Assembly (NCBI GenBank): GCA_014529385.2
Contig: CM043959.1
Location: 16,243,309 to 16,307,308, forward strand
DNA: 64,000 nt
Reading direction: 5' to 3'
Source of the DNA: Adiantum capillus-veneris
Taxonomy: Eukaryota; Streptophyta; Polypodiopsida; Polypodiales; Pteridaceae
Part shown: piece after piece, positions 34,111 through 48,313 of the stretch
Numbering within the stretch: position 1 is the stretch's first letter
Layout of the letters: each line of letters begins with the position of its first letter
The notes under the pieces: generated by a model
The model's database searches: none
What the model saw: the letters and a program-made list of their open reading frames with translations, nothing else
What the model was told of the DNA's origin: nothing
Position numbers and translations under genes: made by a program

Positions 34111-34817
34111 ATGGGGGCCTTACGAATCGTGCATCATATATTGTGATGGAAAAACTGAGAGAGTTGGGCATTGCATGTATACCAACAAAGGGGAAGAAGA
34201 CTCAGAAGTTATATCCATTGCATTTTTCCATCTTCATTTCCGCGTGGATGGTTCTCCACATAGTCTACTTAGCGCATCCCTTCCATAGATATTTCACTTT
34301 TGTATATGTTTAAAGAAGGAGTTGTCTTAGGGTTCATGTTTCATGCTAGTCATTTGTCACTTTCCATATGATTCTACCAGTCTTTGTCATGAGTGTTACA
34401 GTCGCACCTCCACACTCCATGCATTGTACCCTATCAATCCTTACTCACAAGTTGAGACATTTCCAATACTAGCCAAGTCCTAGTAGTTGCTACATGGTGA
34501 GTAGTGGAGCTCAATGAGTTTTGCATCTTGTTTTATTGTGTCCTCATTGTTCATCTGTCCTTTTCTAGTTATGCTAGTGGTTTGGTTATTTCTTGTCTAG
34601 TTCACTGAGAGAGACTTTGTGCACACTGCATTGAGAGGCACCTACATTCATTGAGAGCATAGAGAGCATGAGCATGTTACACTTTTCCTTCTACAAGTGT
34701 TCTCATTTTTTATACTCTCGATGGGACCTCAATAGAAGCCTTAGTGAAAGTTTTTTAAGATTCCATAGCATTTTCTAGAGCATAGCACTAGCTACTCTCG
34801 TTTTGGACCAAGACACT

Positions 34818-35070
34818 CCTTGGTCCGGCTCCTCTCTAGTGCAGCCTTGGTCTTGGTTTAGCCTTGGACTAGTCAACCCTTGGTCTTTATAACCTTGTAA
34901 TAGTCTAGTCTTGGTCTCACCCAGCATCCTTAATCTACTTTAGCCTTGGTCTTGGCTTGGTCTAGTCTTGGTCCTAGTCTAGCCTTTGTCTTGGTCTAGT
35001 GTAGTGGTTTTGGTATAGCCTAGCCTAGCCATGGCCTTTTGTGTAGCCTTGGTTTGGCCACTTCTAGGTA
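34818..35070. repeat. Degenerate minisatellite of CTTGGTCTAG-like units
   Basis: About 20 imperfect copies of a 10-12 bp unit near CTTGGTCTAG or CTAGCCTTGG alternate along 250 bp, including GTCTTGGTCTAGTGTAGTGG. No coding frame uses it. Confidence 0.8.
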
Positions 35071-36562
<1,492 letters not shown>

Positions 36563-36689
36563 AAGAGAGTGAGTTTGTATCTAGCCAGGTCTATATTGAA
36601 CTTGGAAAGCATGAAAGGGAAGCTTGTTGATGTGTATATCCAAAGTGCAATATGTGTTTAATTATCCCACTCTTTTTGCTATGAGTGCA

Positions 36690-38730
36690 ACATACTTTCA
36701 CAAACCAATAATTGTGAGATTAGTCACTTTAGTATGTCCATATGATTTAGGACAATAAGATGACATGAAATCTAGTAGAGTGTCCAAACTCTCAAAAAGA
36801 GTGGTCCAAAATGCACTACTGAACTTTGAATCTTGATTGAAAATCTTAACTTTAGATAACCAATGACGTGAAAAAATAGATAGTGCAACTTGATGTGTGG
36901 TTGAAAGTTTTGTTTCATGGAATAAAATATGATTGTTCACTAGAACGATCAATCACTATCCAAATCATATCATGTTTATGTGTAGTTAGTAGAAAACCAT
37001 TGATAAAATTTATTGAAACATGTTCCCAAGGTCTTTCAAGAATGGATAGTGTATACAAAATACCTAATTGTTTACCTTTGATAGACTTATCTTTAGGCAA
37101 ACCAAATAAGTCTTGACATGCTTTTTTACACCAATGAAAAAGTATGTCGAGACTTATTTGGTTTGTCCAAATAAATCATAACACAAATTGTTATATGTAA
37201 TAGAAAAACCTTGATGGTCAAAAGAAATCATAACACAAATTTTGATATGTAGCAAGAAAACCTCGATGTCCAACATATAGTAATTTATGCAATTATTCAA
37301 TGATCAAAATGGCTGGTGGATAACACCCCACGGGGGTAACAGTAAGATTTTTCTTGAATTCAAAAATTGGTATAAATGGTGTACTCCAAAAATGAATGTG
37401 TATCATGCTAGTCATGTGCAACCATGTAGTCTTAAAACCACGTGCAACCACGTACTCTTAAAATCTGTATCTTGTGCATATGTATCAGGCAAGGATACAA
37501 ATGATGTACTTCCAATGGCAAAGATGTTATTAAGAAAGGTCTTCTACTTAGAGCGTTAGCCACCACAATTATTTCTTTCCCAAGTTGATGCAAAATAGTA
37601 GGCTAGATAATTTCAATAAAAGAAGATCGCTTAATGTTTTTGTCAAAAATTAAAGGTTCATAGATCAAATATTTGATGCTTTGTTGAGCCGTTTGGATGA
37701 TAAATTAAAAATGTTGAATAATGGTTTCAAATTTTAAGTGCATGCACCATAGTTGTGAGTTCCTTGTCATAAGTGTTCTACTTAGATTCAGAGGGTTTAA
37801 ACTTTCAACTTACTACCTGATTATATTGCAAAAGTGCAACACCTATACCTTTTCCACTAGCATCTGTTACAATGACAAAGAAAGGATGAGAAAATTGACC
37901 AGTGTTAGAATAACTACATTGGTCAATGACACTTTCAGTGCTTGAAAAGATTGATCGTGCACAAAACTCCAAACATAAGGTGTGGTTTTCTTTGAAGGAA
38001 ATGTGAGATAATGTGCCTTGTATGTAAAAAAATTCAAAAATTCCCTATAATAAGTACATAAACCAAGAAATGATATCAATTGGTGCATATTTTTAGGGTT
38101 CCGTCATGATTTAATAGCCTTAATTTTCTTAGAATTCACATGAATACCATCTTTAGAGACTATATCTTTTAAAAACCCAATGTAAAATTAACAGAAAGAG
38201 CTCTTTTTGCGATTCAAATGTGAATGATTTTGTTTTACCAAATCAAAAACATGTGTAAGATTCTCTTTGTGATCATACATAGATCTACTAAAAATAAGTA
38301 TGGCATCAAAGAATACAATTACAAAATATTGGTGATCAATGAAAATATAGTTCATTATATCTGTAAAATAGTAGGTGCATTAGTCAACCCAAACGGAAAA
38401 ACAAAGAAATTCATGGTGTCATGCTTGATGTCTCAATGTAGTTTTGCAAATTTCTTCCTTTACAATTTTGACTTGATGGTATCCTTATTTGATGTCAAGA
38501 TGTTGAAAAAAAGTATCTTCTTTTAGTTCATTAACAAATCACCTATCCAAGGGATAGAAAATCTATATTTTATTGTGATCTTATAGTCTACTAAATAAAT
38601 AAAAAATCTACCATTCTTCTTCTTGACAGGAAGAGTGGGTGCTCTATATGGTAAACTACTAAGCCTCATCAGTCCCCTCTCTAGAAATTCTTAGATTTGG
38701 GTTTGTATCTTTCATCTTCTTTTTCACTTA
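36690..38730 (-). pseudogene. Heavily decayed Ty3/gypsy pol: RT, RNase H and integrase
   Basis: On the minus strand from high to low coordinates: APTLPVKKKNGRFF near 38630 and VFPFGLTNAPT near 38390. FVIVFFDAILIFSRS near 38310 has the catalytic Asp-Asp changed to Asp-Ala. FLGLCTYYREF near 38060 is followed by VIVTDASGKGIGVALLQYN near 37840, the RNase H start. Integrase follows: LERPWEHVSINFINGFL and HDMIWIVIDRSS at 36915-37100, and SSYCPKSYGHTKVTN near 36730. There are many stops and frame changes. The RT and integrase segments are closer together than in an intact element, so much of RNase H is lost or unreadable. No LTRs were identified. It is an old copy of a lineage different from the 48-61 kb family. 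Confidence 0.75.
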
Positions 38731-39782
38731 GACATTTTCTTTGAGGTTTCGAATTCCTTCCCTCTTAAGCCTCTCTTTCAAGGTGGATTTTGGCTTGGCA
38801 CTTCTATTATTTTCTATCACTCTATGCTAGGTGGACTAGATACTCCCTTTTCATCTACTTGATTGAATCAAGACCCCTATTTTGCATATGTGTATTAGCA
38901 TTGATAAACCTCCTGATTGAGATTGGTATTTGGGCAAGTGATTGTCTTAATGCAAGGTGCCTCTACCCTAGACTAGGCCCTCAAAAGGAGCCACTATATT
39001 AGGCATACAGCGAATCCACACAATTTTTTCTTGGCTAAGTTTGGAAGTAGAAATGGCCGAGCAGACTACATCATGGAAACACGCGGTATTAGAGGCTATC
39101 TTATACTAGTTTTCATTTCCTAGTCTACCTTAGATCTTAATGCATGCATCATTCTATGCTAGGTCGATTAGATAATCCCTTTTTGGCATCTGCATATTAG
39201 CATTAATAAACCTCCTGATTGAGGATTGGAGTTTGGGCAAGTACTTGGATTAATGCAAGGTGCCACTATAATAGACATACAGTGAATCCATGCAATTTGG
39301 TCATGGATATAGAAGCACAATATTATCAAGTTTGTTTTTAATGGATTGTTATTTCATTTTGCACACACATTGAGTCATTGTGTTGATCCATTGAGTGGTG
39401 GTTAGTGTAGCATTATGATTAACAGCCCATGAATGCAACAAACCTCTATTTTCCCTAATCATTAAATTTTTTATTTGGTAATCACAAATTGTACTTTTGG
39501 TTATTGAAGCTAATTCTCACTTTATAGTTAGATTTAATTCAAAAGAGAGAGAGTTGATGTGGTAGACGTGAAAAAATAAAATCATCACTGCTCCTATCAT
39601 CAAGTACAATCGTGATATAATATGTGCCTTGCACTTTGCCTTTGACCTTTGACCATGCATGAAGTGAAATAGAAGCACTTAGAACTACTTGATTCTTATT
39701 ACCGTTATAATTTGGGTCATATGCTTCTCAGAATTTAGCTTACGCATTAGAGGAAATTTGTCATTTTTTGGCCTTCTAGCAT

Positions 39783-39783
<1 letters not shown>
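38731..39783. other. Unassigned DNA with a diverged duplication
   Basis: No coding frame. Blocks at about 38818-39029 and 39150-39303 share TCTATGCTAGGT, AAACCTCCTGATTGAG, TTTGGGCAAGT and CATACAG(C/T)GAATCCA in the same order, about 330 bp apart. Confidence 0.55.

Positions 39784-39844
<61 letters not shown>
39784..39844. repeat. (GA)n microsatellite
   Basis: About 61 bp of uninterrupted GA repeats. Confidence 0.97.
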
Positions 39845-39845
<1 letters not shown>

Positions 39846-42800
39846 ATGATTCAAGTCGATGAGAGGAGGGCTTCCATTATGGAATCCTTATTTTCAAAAT
39901 TTGTTTTGGATTTCAAAAAAAAAAAATCTAAGTTGACCTCGTGTAGTGTATCTTTCTTAAGGTGAATGTAATATTTTCACCTCAAGAAAATATTTCAACT
40001 CTAGAAAGTGGTTTTGAGTTTTCCCTTTCCTCCCGTTCCTACTTTTCCACGTCCCCTCTTCCTCTTCCCTCGTTTTTGTCTTTCCTCATCTTTTCCTTAT
40101 CCCTCTATTTTTCCTCTTCTCCCCCTTCCTCTTTCCCTCTTTCCTACTCTTGATCTTCTTCACAATCCCTTAAAGGAAGTCTTAGTGCATCATGTATAGA
40201 TGCACAAAGAGCTTCATTGTTATCTTGAGGGCTAATCTTCTGTTGTATTAATCAAAATGTAAGTGCCTCATTTCTTGGACTTGTATTTTGGTTGTTTCTT
40301 GCATAAAACACAAATGTTAATTCTTTTTGTGAGTTATGATTGTACTTTTTACTTGTCATCTTATCGCTTGCAGGTCCCAAGAAAAATTGAAAATAACATT
40401 GTATGCAAAGATGTACCGATGAGGAATGCTGATTTAATCCCAAGCCAAAGCTACCCACACTCTATTGACTACAAGAGGCATTTTGTGTCCACTATCTAAT
40501 GCCTACAACATGCATTTTTATAAAAAACAATATCATGATATTAATGAAATTTATTTATTTGCTGCAAATGATTTTTTCAAGTACTCATTATTATAGGAAT
40601 TTCTATTTTTTAGTATGTCATTGGTTTCTATAGTATGCACTTTTGTGCAGTGGGACTATTCAAAGAAACCTCTTACTGGTTCATTAAATGGTAAGAAAGT
40701 TGATCTATCGATAGGTGTTCCTAGTGCTCCAATGCCATTTTTCTCACTGAAATGGACATAAGGGATATAATAATTATATGATCAAGAATGAAGGCTTCTC
40801 TTCCTCGTGACTTGTTAACAAGAGGAGAAGTAAGAAGTTATAGAGTAGAAGAGGAGAAGAAAGAGGAAGAAGAAGCCACCAACTCCTGAAAAGAGCCTTA
40901 GGAAACCACAAGAAACTCATGGAAAGACCCCTAGGACAAAAGGAAAAAACTAAAACCTTTGAAAATAAATTTTGGTGTAAAACTCATGCAATATCCATTT
41001 TGTAAAGCAATTTTTTTCTTATAAAAAATGAGGATAAACCAAGTAAAGCCTCTTATTTCAAATTCTTTCATTTCAAAAGTTAAACTATTTTTAATTGAGT
41101 TGTTCCACCTCTCGTGCATTTCAATACAACCCAACAATTTTAGCACCAATTTCCAACAACAATTGGGTTTATCTTTTCACATTCAGTCCCCTCCAATTTT
41201 TTTGATCGCACCATGTCTAGGCGTGAAGCATAGTCCATGCCATCTCTTCTAAGACTACATCCTTAGGAACTAAACTTCTCACAAACAAGGTGGAATTGGC
41301 TTGAAATAGGATGAAATTTTACACACTAATTCATCCTCTTTTTCCTCTTCCACTTCTTCTTTGGGAGTGTTTTTCCATCCTTTTTCCCTAATGTGCATGT
41401 CTCTCTAGTATTCTTTCGAGTCTTTAGTCCATCCTTTCTCCCCATGCTAGTAGTGGTTTCTTTACTTGAAGCATGTATTTGAGAATCCTTTCTCTAACCC
41501 ACCAAGCATGATTTTCAGAGTAGCAATCTCTATTGATCTACTTGTAGGCAAGACGCTACTAGTGGACGAGTAGACAAGCCATTGGTCTTACTACACAAGC
41601 TTTGACCAAGAGCCACATCTTACCCTTATATCCTTATTTGAGCTATAATATATATAGTCAACTAGGGAATTTTCATTGGTTACATCATTCAAACCAAAAG
41701 AGAAGGGTTGTAACTTCCCATTCCTTCACTATATCAGCATACCTTCACTCAAAAAAAAATTAAAATCTTACAATCACTCTTAAAATCTTATGGGATCCTA
41801 GAGCTTTGGGAATACTGGACAATGTTCATGCACATCCACAAGCCTTGAATAAGGTCTAATTCAAAGAACAAATTCCTATAAATCTAGTAATTGTCAAATA
41901 ACTATAGTTGAGAGGTAGGAATAAAGGACACACCTTTTGCATTCCATGGGATCCATCAAGAGAGTTCATTGCGTGGAAAATATTTTCAATAATGTCAATG
42001 GCTATAAAGTCCCAACCAAGATTGTAAAAAAATAGCTTAATTTGTGAGCAAGAAAGAACATTAACTCATACATAGAAAGCCTTTGGAAAACATCTTATCC
42101 TTCATGAAAATGGACAAATTGCAATTGACAAGGTCTAGCATGTTTCGTAAACTGTGAAAACCCCAAAAAGTTCACACCAAGCATGCATAGGAGAGGGCTT
42201 TGTGAACATTATCTTTGGATTAGTTTTGAATCCTATCAAGTTTTTCCTTTCATAGAGAGTAGAACCTAAAGGTTCTCACCTTGCATGAGTTTGAAAGGGT
42301 CGGATAGGGCTTTGCATAACCTGAGTACTAGCTTATAAGAGCCGCCCCTCGCAAAATGAGAGAGGAGTTCTAACCCAAACTGCGTCATGAGGGACTACAT
42401 TTCGTACTCCAATTATTGAAAGTGTTTCAGCGGAAAACCTATTTTTGGGAGTGCCAATTTTTGGCAGCTTTTGCTTTTGAGCATGTGCCTTTATATAGAG
42501 AATCTAGTCTAACAAATTATTGCATTGTTGCAAGATTGCAAACTTGACTCTTTGATTGTATATATGATAAAAAGAAATACCATGTGGGATGCTCGACTTC
42601 AACTCCACTCCTTTGTCACAATTTGCAACAATTGAGAGAGTCAATTGATTTGTCTTTGACAATTTTTGGTGCCCTCTTATCTCAATTGATTTGTCTTTGA
42701 CAAATTTGGGGGTATTTCTGCTTAGTTACTACCATGATATATATACAAAATATTTGTCATGATATGTGATCTGATGGTTGGAATTCCATAAAACTGACAA

Positions 42801-42989
42801 ATTGCTTAACTCCTTGTAAATGTGTGTTGGTTTAAGAATGTGAGGTGAAATGTCTAACAATTTTTCCCAATTCAACAGTGAGGCGATGAATACAATTAGA
42901 GTCAATAGATGTAGACGACTGCTAGAGGTAGATGAGATCAATAAGTAACAATGATAACAATTTGTGTCTTGATGGGGATAAGGAAATGA
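39845..42989. other. Unassigned DNA
   Basis: About 3.1 kb, AT-rich, with a pyrimidine-rich stretch at 40010-40150 (C/T on the plus strand, giving Ser/Pro/Leu-rich artefactual frames). Two copies of CTCAATTGATTTGTCTTTGACAA-like text lie near 42640 and 42680. No gene was recognised. Confidence 0.35.
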
Positions 42990-43312
42990 ATGTAATTAAT
43001 GACTTTTAGCGACCAATGCATGTCAGCATAAAATCATTATCTGCTGAGTTGATCAACTGTTTGCAAGCGTAATGGCAAGGCTGTTCAAGCAAAAAGTATT
43101 GAAAAAAAAATGCCACTCCGAAAACAGGACACCCACTCTAAGTCAACCCTTACAATAGTGAGAGCAGCTCGACATCTAGCTTGTAAAATGCACCATGGTT
43201 TTGTATAAATTTGATCGCCCTTGGATCATCTGGCTGATTCACGCATGCTCTCCTCATTCATTCGGTATGATAATGCCATGTCATCACTTTGTGACATACT
43301 CCTTCAAAGCAG
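42990..43312 (-). repeat. LTR end and polypurine tract of a related chromovirus
   Basis: The right edge ATGTCATCACTTTGTGACA (ending 43296) matches the inner LTR ends of elements A (49731) and B (48297). It is followed by TACTCCTTCAAAG, a decayed form of their TACCCCCCTCTTGAAA polypurine tract. Downstream text CCCTCGATTATGCCTATAAAA also matches their 3' untranslated DNA. The left part of the LTR is too diverged to bound. Confidence 0.65.
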
Positions 43313-44210
43313 AATAGCCTCCCTCGATTATGCCTATAAAATTGGCACGCACCCATTGGAATGCCAGTCAACACTTTCACTGCCGATAGCCCAAACACTT
43401 TCGCTGCCGATAGCCCAAAGAGAGGGACCCATTTGTAATAATGTGGCATGGCTTCCAGGCAGATCCTTGCATAATTCCAAGACTACAGACTCGACTCTCT
43501 GATAGCTATATCTATGATCACCAATATGAAAAGAAGTTCGGACGCCTTACTTAGGGGCACATGCAAAAGCATCCAAGTACAAAACTACACTCTATCCTGT
43601 CTCATCTCCAATGCTCTTTGTCAACTGAGGAGTTTGCAGATTTTCAAGTTCAATGGAAACGGCTTAACGCGACAAAGTATGTGGTTGAGGGAGAGAGAGA
43701 GAGAAAGAGAGAGAGCACATGTGCATAAGAGTGCACAATTGTATGTATAAGCATATTCACATCTACACATTCCAAGAAGCATTTAAGCAAAAGAACTCCA
43801 CAAGATTTGAGGCCATTGGGCCATTAAAAACAGCCAGACCATACATCTGAAAGCTTCTGCAACAACACCAACAAACAACATTTCTTTCTGTACTCATCCT
43901 TGGTGAATTGGAGTGCTCTCATCTTCACTTCATATCCCATTACCAATTTTACAAAAAGAATAATACTGCCATAATGGAAGACCCACATAACTAGCAGGAA
44001 AGACAAAAGCCAACAACAAGTACAAAGAGCACCCCTACACCCCAAGTTCCAACCTTGGCTTAAAAGTCCGAGGCTTGAGAGCATCCCTCCTACCAACCCT
44101 CAGATTAGATCTTCTCGCATCGGCGACATTTTAACTAATTCTAGTGGCTAGACCAACCTATCATATGCCTTCTGGGGGAAAAAAAACAGACTTTATTCAT
44201 AGCTATGCTT
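43313..44210. other. 3' untranslated remnant and unassigned DNA
   Basis: The first 60 bp belong to the related chromovirus. The remainder includes a short GA run near 43690-43714. A minus frame at 43824-44096 lacks recognisable motifs. Confidence 0.35.
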
Positions 44211-44392
44211 TCAACCAGCCATTATGCTGTCCCACTCATCCTCTTCAATCCAATCTCCATAGATTGTTGATATCTCATCTGTTGGACCCTTCCACTTCAG
44301 CTGTGCTTTAGGTCCCTGCCTTTGTGCCTGTGATTGAGGTACATGGTTGCCTCCATGTCTTGAAGCCAAAACAGAAGCCGACCCTTCTGCAC
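44211..44392 (-). CDS. Candidate terminal exon of an unidentified host gene
   Basis: A minus-strand frame opens immediately after a strong acceptor-like TTGTTCTCTAATTGTGCAG (ending near 44393). It codes about 60 residues, EGSASVLASRHGGNHVPQSQ followed by a basic stretch and DEISTIYGDWIEEDEWDSIM, then a TGA. The acidic, Trp-containing end looks conserved rather than random and is unlike the element proteins around it. No upstream exon was located in 44400-45400, and no family was recognised. Confidence 0.35.
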
Positions 44393-45499
44393 AATTAGAG
44401 AACAACTACTTGGGTCACTTGACGAGAAGAGCACAGCGAGTTAACAAAATCCAGATAAAAATTCAGCATCAAGACATCTGACACAAACACAAACACGGGC
44501 AAAAAGTAGATTTTCTACTGGCTCAGTGATAAACATGCATCAATAAAAGACCTACAAGATTAGGAAAACTAATTGAGGTAATAAAGGCCTACCAGGTTAG
44601 GTTCAACCACTGAGATGTAAGATCATGTTCCCTTCACAGAGTCAAAATATCATAAATCTATTCGTACTCATTCCACAGGTTCTAAACAGAACAATCTGTA
44701 CAAGACATATGTACTTCCGTATGGTTCCCATACATCAAAATTTAGAAATTCGAGAAGGCCATGTCTCATTCTCATTGACATGAGACTATGATCACTTTCT
44801 TCTACTGAGCCCAATCGTACTTAGAGCCTGTGCCACATCCATCGAACGAGAAGGGCATTGGTACAAACGGATTACAAAAGTCCAGTTTCAATCTGATGGT
44901 TCTTTAGACGAGGACATAACTCAGAAGAAGAGGTAGTGAACTGTTGCTTCAGAGATTTACAAGTTTCAATCTGATGGTTCTTTAGAGCAGCCTCTGTTGA
45001 AAGGAATCCTAGCAGGGCAGACAAAGATAAACAACCTTCACCTCACCCATCCACAGAATCTGCAGCCAACTGGATAGGATCTCTAAACTCTACCAAGGAA
45101 GACGAAGTAATGGCATGCAGCGTACATGGCACTGTGCAGACCTGATAATGTGGCAGTGACAGCATGGCAACCACAAGTTATTTTTTCACTTGAAGTACCC
45201 CATAAGAATTGCCTTTTTTATTTAAATTGCTTTTTATAATCACCAGTTTAAATATCAGTTGCTTTTAAGTTGCTTTTGGGCTTCCAAAAGTAAGTAGCCA
45301 CTAGTAGAACAGATTATGTGAGTGGGCTGAAATATCAATTGTACACAGTAGTCATTATTACAATAACGAAATCCTGCTACAACCTCTGAGGAAAACTCCA
45401 CCTCTCCTATGTCTCTTGCAGATGTAAGTGTGAAAGAAAAACCAGTAAGTCACCTAACAAGGCAGTATATACAATGCCACAGCACCACAAGCTCACTGA
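44393..45499. other. Unassigned DNA, possibly intronic
   Basis: No clear exon or element motif on either strand. TTTCAATCTGATGGTTCTTT occurs twice (about 44885 and 44965). Confidence 0.35.
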
Positions 45500-45819
45500 A
45501 AACAGCAAGCTTAAATCGAAAAAGAACATCCGGGGCGGAGTTTCCCACTCAGACACATTGGCCCCTAAACTACGCACCCCTTGCGGTATTTCTTTTTATA
45601 TTGCTCGAGTTAGGCTTACGAATGCCGGTATGTGCAAACACTGAGTGATTATGGCTCACCCCTAGCCTTATATTATAAGGCACTACACCCACAAGGCAAC
45701 TGCTTGTACAAATTGTATCTCAAAATCATGTACTGTCAATAACAGGCCTCCCAAAAGCTTTCAAATGTCAACAAAATTTGCTATGTCTTGTTTACATCTC
45801 ATGGCACATCTGGCGCCTA
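45500..45819 (-). repeat. Diverged LTR fragment of the chromovirus family
   Basis: GGGGCGGAGTTTCC, ACATTGGCCCCTAAACTACG and CCCCTTGCGGTATTTCTTTT match, in order and spacing, the LTR core of elements A and B. On the minus strand it carries the TATA-like AATATAAAAAG. It abuts the integrase fragment at 45820 with the chromodomain region missing. Confidence 0.65.
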
Positions 45820-46157
45820 TCGGTTGAAAGGTCCATAATGTCTCATACTTACTTTGGATAAAGCCTCTCCTTCTCCTAAATCTTTCTCAATTTGGCCTTC
45901 TCAAACTAAAGGCACCTAATCTCCTTCCTTCAACTGCTTATCTGATGTTCTCTTATGCTTGTCCAAGAGGTCTGCAAAGCCTCCTTAACCTTGGCAAGAG
46001 ATGTGGCTAGATCCTCAGTAAAGTGATCTGCCCGAAAGATCTTGTGCTTGGTGCACAAGATAGGCCGGACCTTCTTGCCCCCCTCAACTATCTGGAATGG
46101 TGCCTTGATAGAAGTGTGAGCAGTGTAGTTGTAAGCAAACTCCACCAATAGCAAATA
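45820..46157 (-). pseudogene. Ty3/gypsy integrase fragment
   Basis: A minus frame (45930-46154) reads LLVEFAYNYTAHTSIKAPFQ, which fits the post-catalytic integrase stretch LVEFAYNxxxHxSTxxxPFE. ADHFTEDLATSLAKVKEALQ then fits the helix before the GPY/F module. The text decays further to a GPFQ-like end near 45840. It lacks the DD(35)E core and chromodomain. It is likely a broken member of the neighbouring chromovirus family. Confidence 0.75.
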
Positions 46158-46269
46158 CTTGTCCCACTGAGACTCTTGGTGATTGATAAGGTGGAGAAGC
46201 CATCAACAGCAAAGGGGGGTGCACTTTAGAAGCATGTCAATGCTATAGTGCGGTCCTTTATCATCTTGA

Positions 46270-46960
46270 ATTGTACCCCACAAATCTTGGAGCATGTGAA
46301 GGAAACGACGAGAGCCAAGAGCCTGTTGCTTCGCAAGTGCACTTGATAAATCTGAATGCAGCCCAAGCTTCTTCCATGAGGGTTCATATCAACAAGATGC
46401 AATTATTGCGGATACTTCGAATGGGAAAGAACATTGCCCCAGGACATGCCATTTATCTCATCCCAGTTACCATAGTCTTACTCGAGTTTACAAAAGGACA
46501 CATGAAAATTATTGCGTGGGAGGACTTAATGCCGATGGGTTTGGACAAAGAGGAGCAATCATATCCATAGTTAGATCGAGATCCTCTGATTAAACCAAGG
46601 CTTTGGCTGGAAATTTCAGAGGAAAACAAGAGGTTGAACAGAGTGAGCCACCTTCCTCGAAGAACGATACAAAGTGGGAAGCCTTGAAAGGCCAAAAACG
46701 TTGCAACAATTGTGGATAGAAGGGTCATTATTGGAGGAAACTTCCTTCGTAAAAAGCGCAGTCTTCAACAATGACTCTAGCACCAACCTTTGTTGCGCAG
46801 ATGGAAATACCTCAAGTCAAATCCCTATGAAGCGGGAGGGGGAGTTTACTTTCCTCAATCTCATAATTGGATCATCGACAGTGGTGTTGTTAGGCACATG
46901 ACTTCGTCTCGTAATTTGATGTATGATTTATTTAAGGCCGTATTGTCAGAGAATTGGGTT
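46270..46960 (+). pseudogene. Ty1/copia gag and protease fragment
   Basis: Plus-strand text, opposite to its neighbours, includes gag-like VHINKMQLLRILRMGKNIAP near 46390. A zinc knuckle near 46697-46735 reads CNNCG-stop-KGHYWRK; the last Cys is lost and a stop sits inside. Near 46865 the text is NWIIDSGVVRHMTSSRN, which fits the copia protease start WIxDSGASxHMT. Several frame changes and stops lie between. The fragment ends in the protease, with no integrase or RT following. Order gag-protease in this form is typical of copia elements. Confidence 0.65.
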
Positions 46961-47464
46961 TAGAGTGAAGCGGAAATTATAGATTAACTGGAGTAATCAA
47001 TCAATTTGTGTAACATTGAGCATATTCAAGCATGACAATTGCAGAGCAAGCATTAACTTAGATTCAATCACACATCACACATGTACTGAAACTGTAAGAA
47101 AAAGAGAGAAGAATTTGACAACAATTGAGGGCCGAACGTTTTGGAGCCGACCCCCCCTCTGAAAGGACTTTGTATTAATAAATTCTTCTTCTTCAAAAGA
47201 GCTTCTGATCAATCCAACTGATTGATCGCACTTTTACCTGCACAAATTGAAGAGATGAAAGCTCTAGAATTTGGCAGAGTTTGTGATTACAATTTCACCT
47301 AAAACACCTCGTTGAAGTCAAACCCAAAGCTCTTAACACCTCGGGGGTGATAGGATCTATGGGGATTAAGCAAGAATCAAGGTGGAAAGTAAGCATTAAG
47401 TGGTAGTAACCTGCATAGTTAAATACTATGAACTTGAGCAACCATAGCTATAGAAACTGTGTGG

Positions 47465-47505
<41 letters not shown>

Positions 47506-47837
47506 ATGAGAGCATGGAGAGCTTCTTTTGGCTGAGGATTGCATAGAGCTTCATGAGACAAGAAGACACAAGTTTCCCTACTCTCTCCAACACAACCCTG
47601 CAAAAAAATACCGAAAACTCCCTCTTGTGATCCTCAAATGAAAAAACTCTTCATCTCACCGTTTCCAATAAGCCACGCGGGCCCTTTTTATGAAAACGCT
47701 TTCTTTATCGAGTTATTCCAAAAATACTCACCCTAGGTTTTGAAAAAAAACAGTTTTCTATTTTTAAGAGCCCCTTCCTCACCTTATTTTTTGCTTGGGA
47801 GGCTTGTGGACCACCTCCCTTATCTCCACATAGCTTT
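46961..47837. other. Unassigned DNA with a (GA)n tract
   Basis: A (GA)n microsatellite lies at 47466-47501. GGAGCCGACCCCCCCTCTGAAAG near 47146 followed by TTTGTATTAATAAATTC vaguely resembles the LTR core of the chromovirus family, but is too diverged to call. No gene was recognised. Confidence 0.4.
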
Positions 47838-48297
47838 AGAGCCCCTTTCGGTATTTCTTTTTGTATTAATCTGTGTTCAAAGTACAAAAGTGCGGACAGG
47901 CGCTCACACTTAGACTCTGCGTCCAGATGCTCTGAGTTATGAGGCCCTACCTGCTTATTTAATGAGTACAAGGGATGCCAAAAGCAGAGCCCCAAAAGCT
48001 GTAAATCAAAAGGTAAAAATCCAAAAGCTTTTAGAAAAATAAACTCTTTCTCTCTCTCCTTGCGTAGGAAAAGCAACAAAAACGGCCGCTGCATCAACCC
48101 CCAAAAAGTGCCGAGAATCACGGACGTCCGTACTGCTGCCACGTGACAAGTCCTCCACATTTTCCGGGAAAGTCAGACACGTCAGCATTTTGCTCTCCTG
48201 GGTTCCCACAAGGCAGCCACATCATCAGGGCAAGATCTGTCCATGCCAAAGGGTGGATATGTGTTGCACTGGGCAGCCACGTCATCAATTTGTGACA
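47838..48297 (-). repeat. Truncated 3' LTR of element B
   Basis: From GCCCCTTTCGGTATTTC to the end AATTTGTGACA this matches 60317-60904. The outer part (about 140 bp carrying TGTAACAGACTTGG) is missing and replaced by unrelated sequence, so no target-site duplication can be read for B. Confidence 0.8.
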
Positions 48298-48313
48298 TAC
48301 CCCCTCTTGAAAA
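48298..48313 (-). promoter_or_regulatory. Polypurine tract of element B
   Basis: The minus strand reads TTTTCAAGAGGGGGTA directly before the 3' LTR. Confidence 0.75.
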
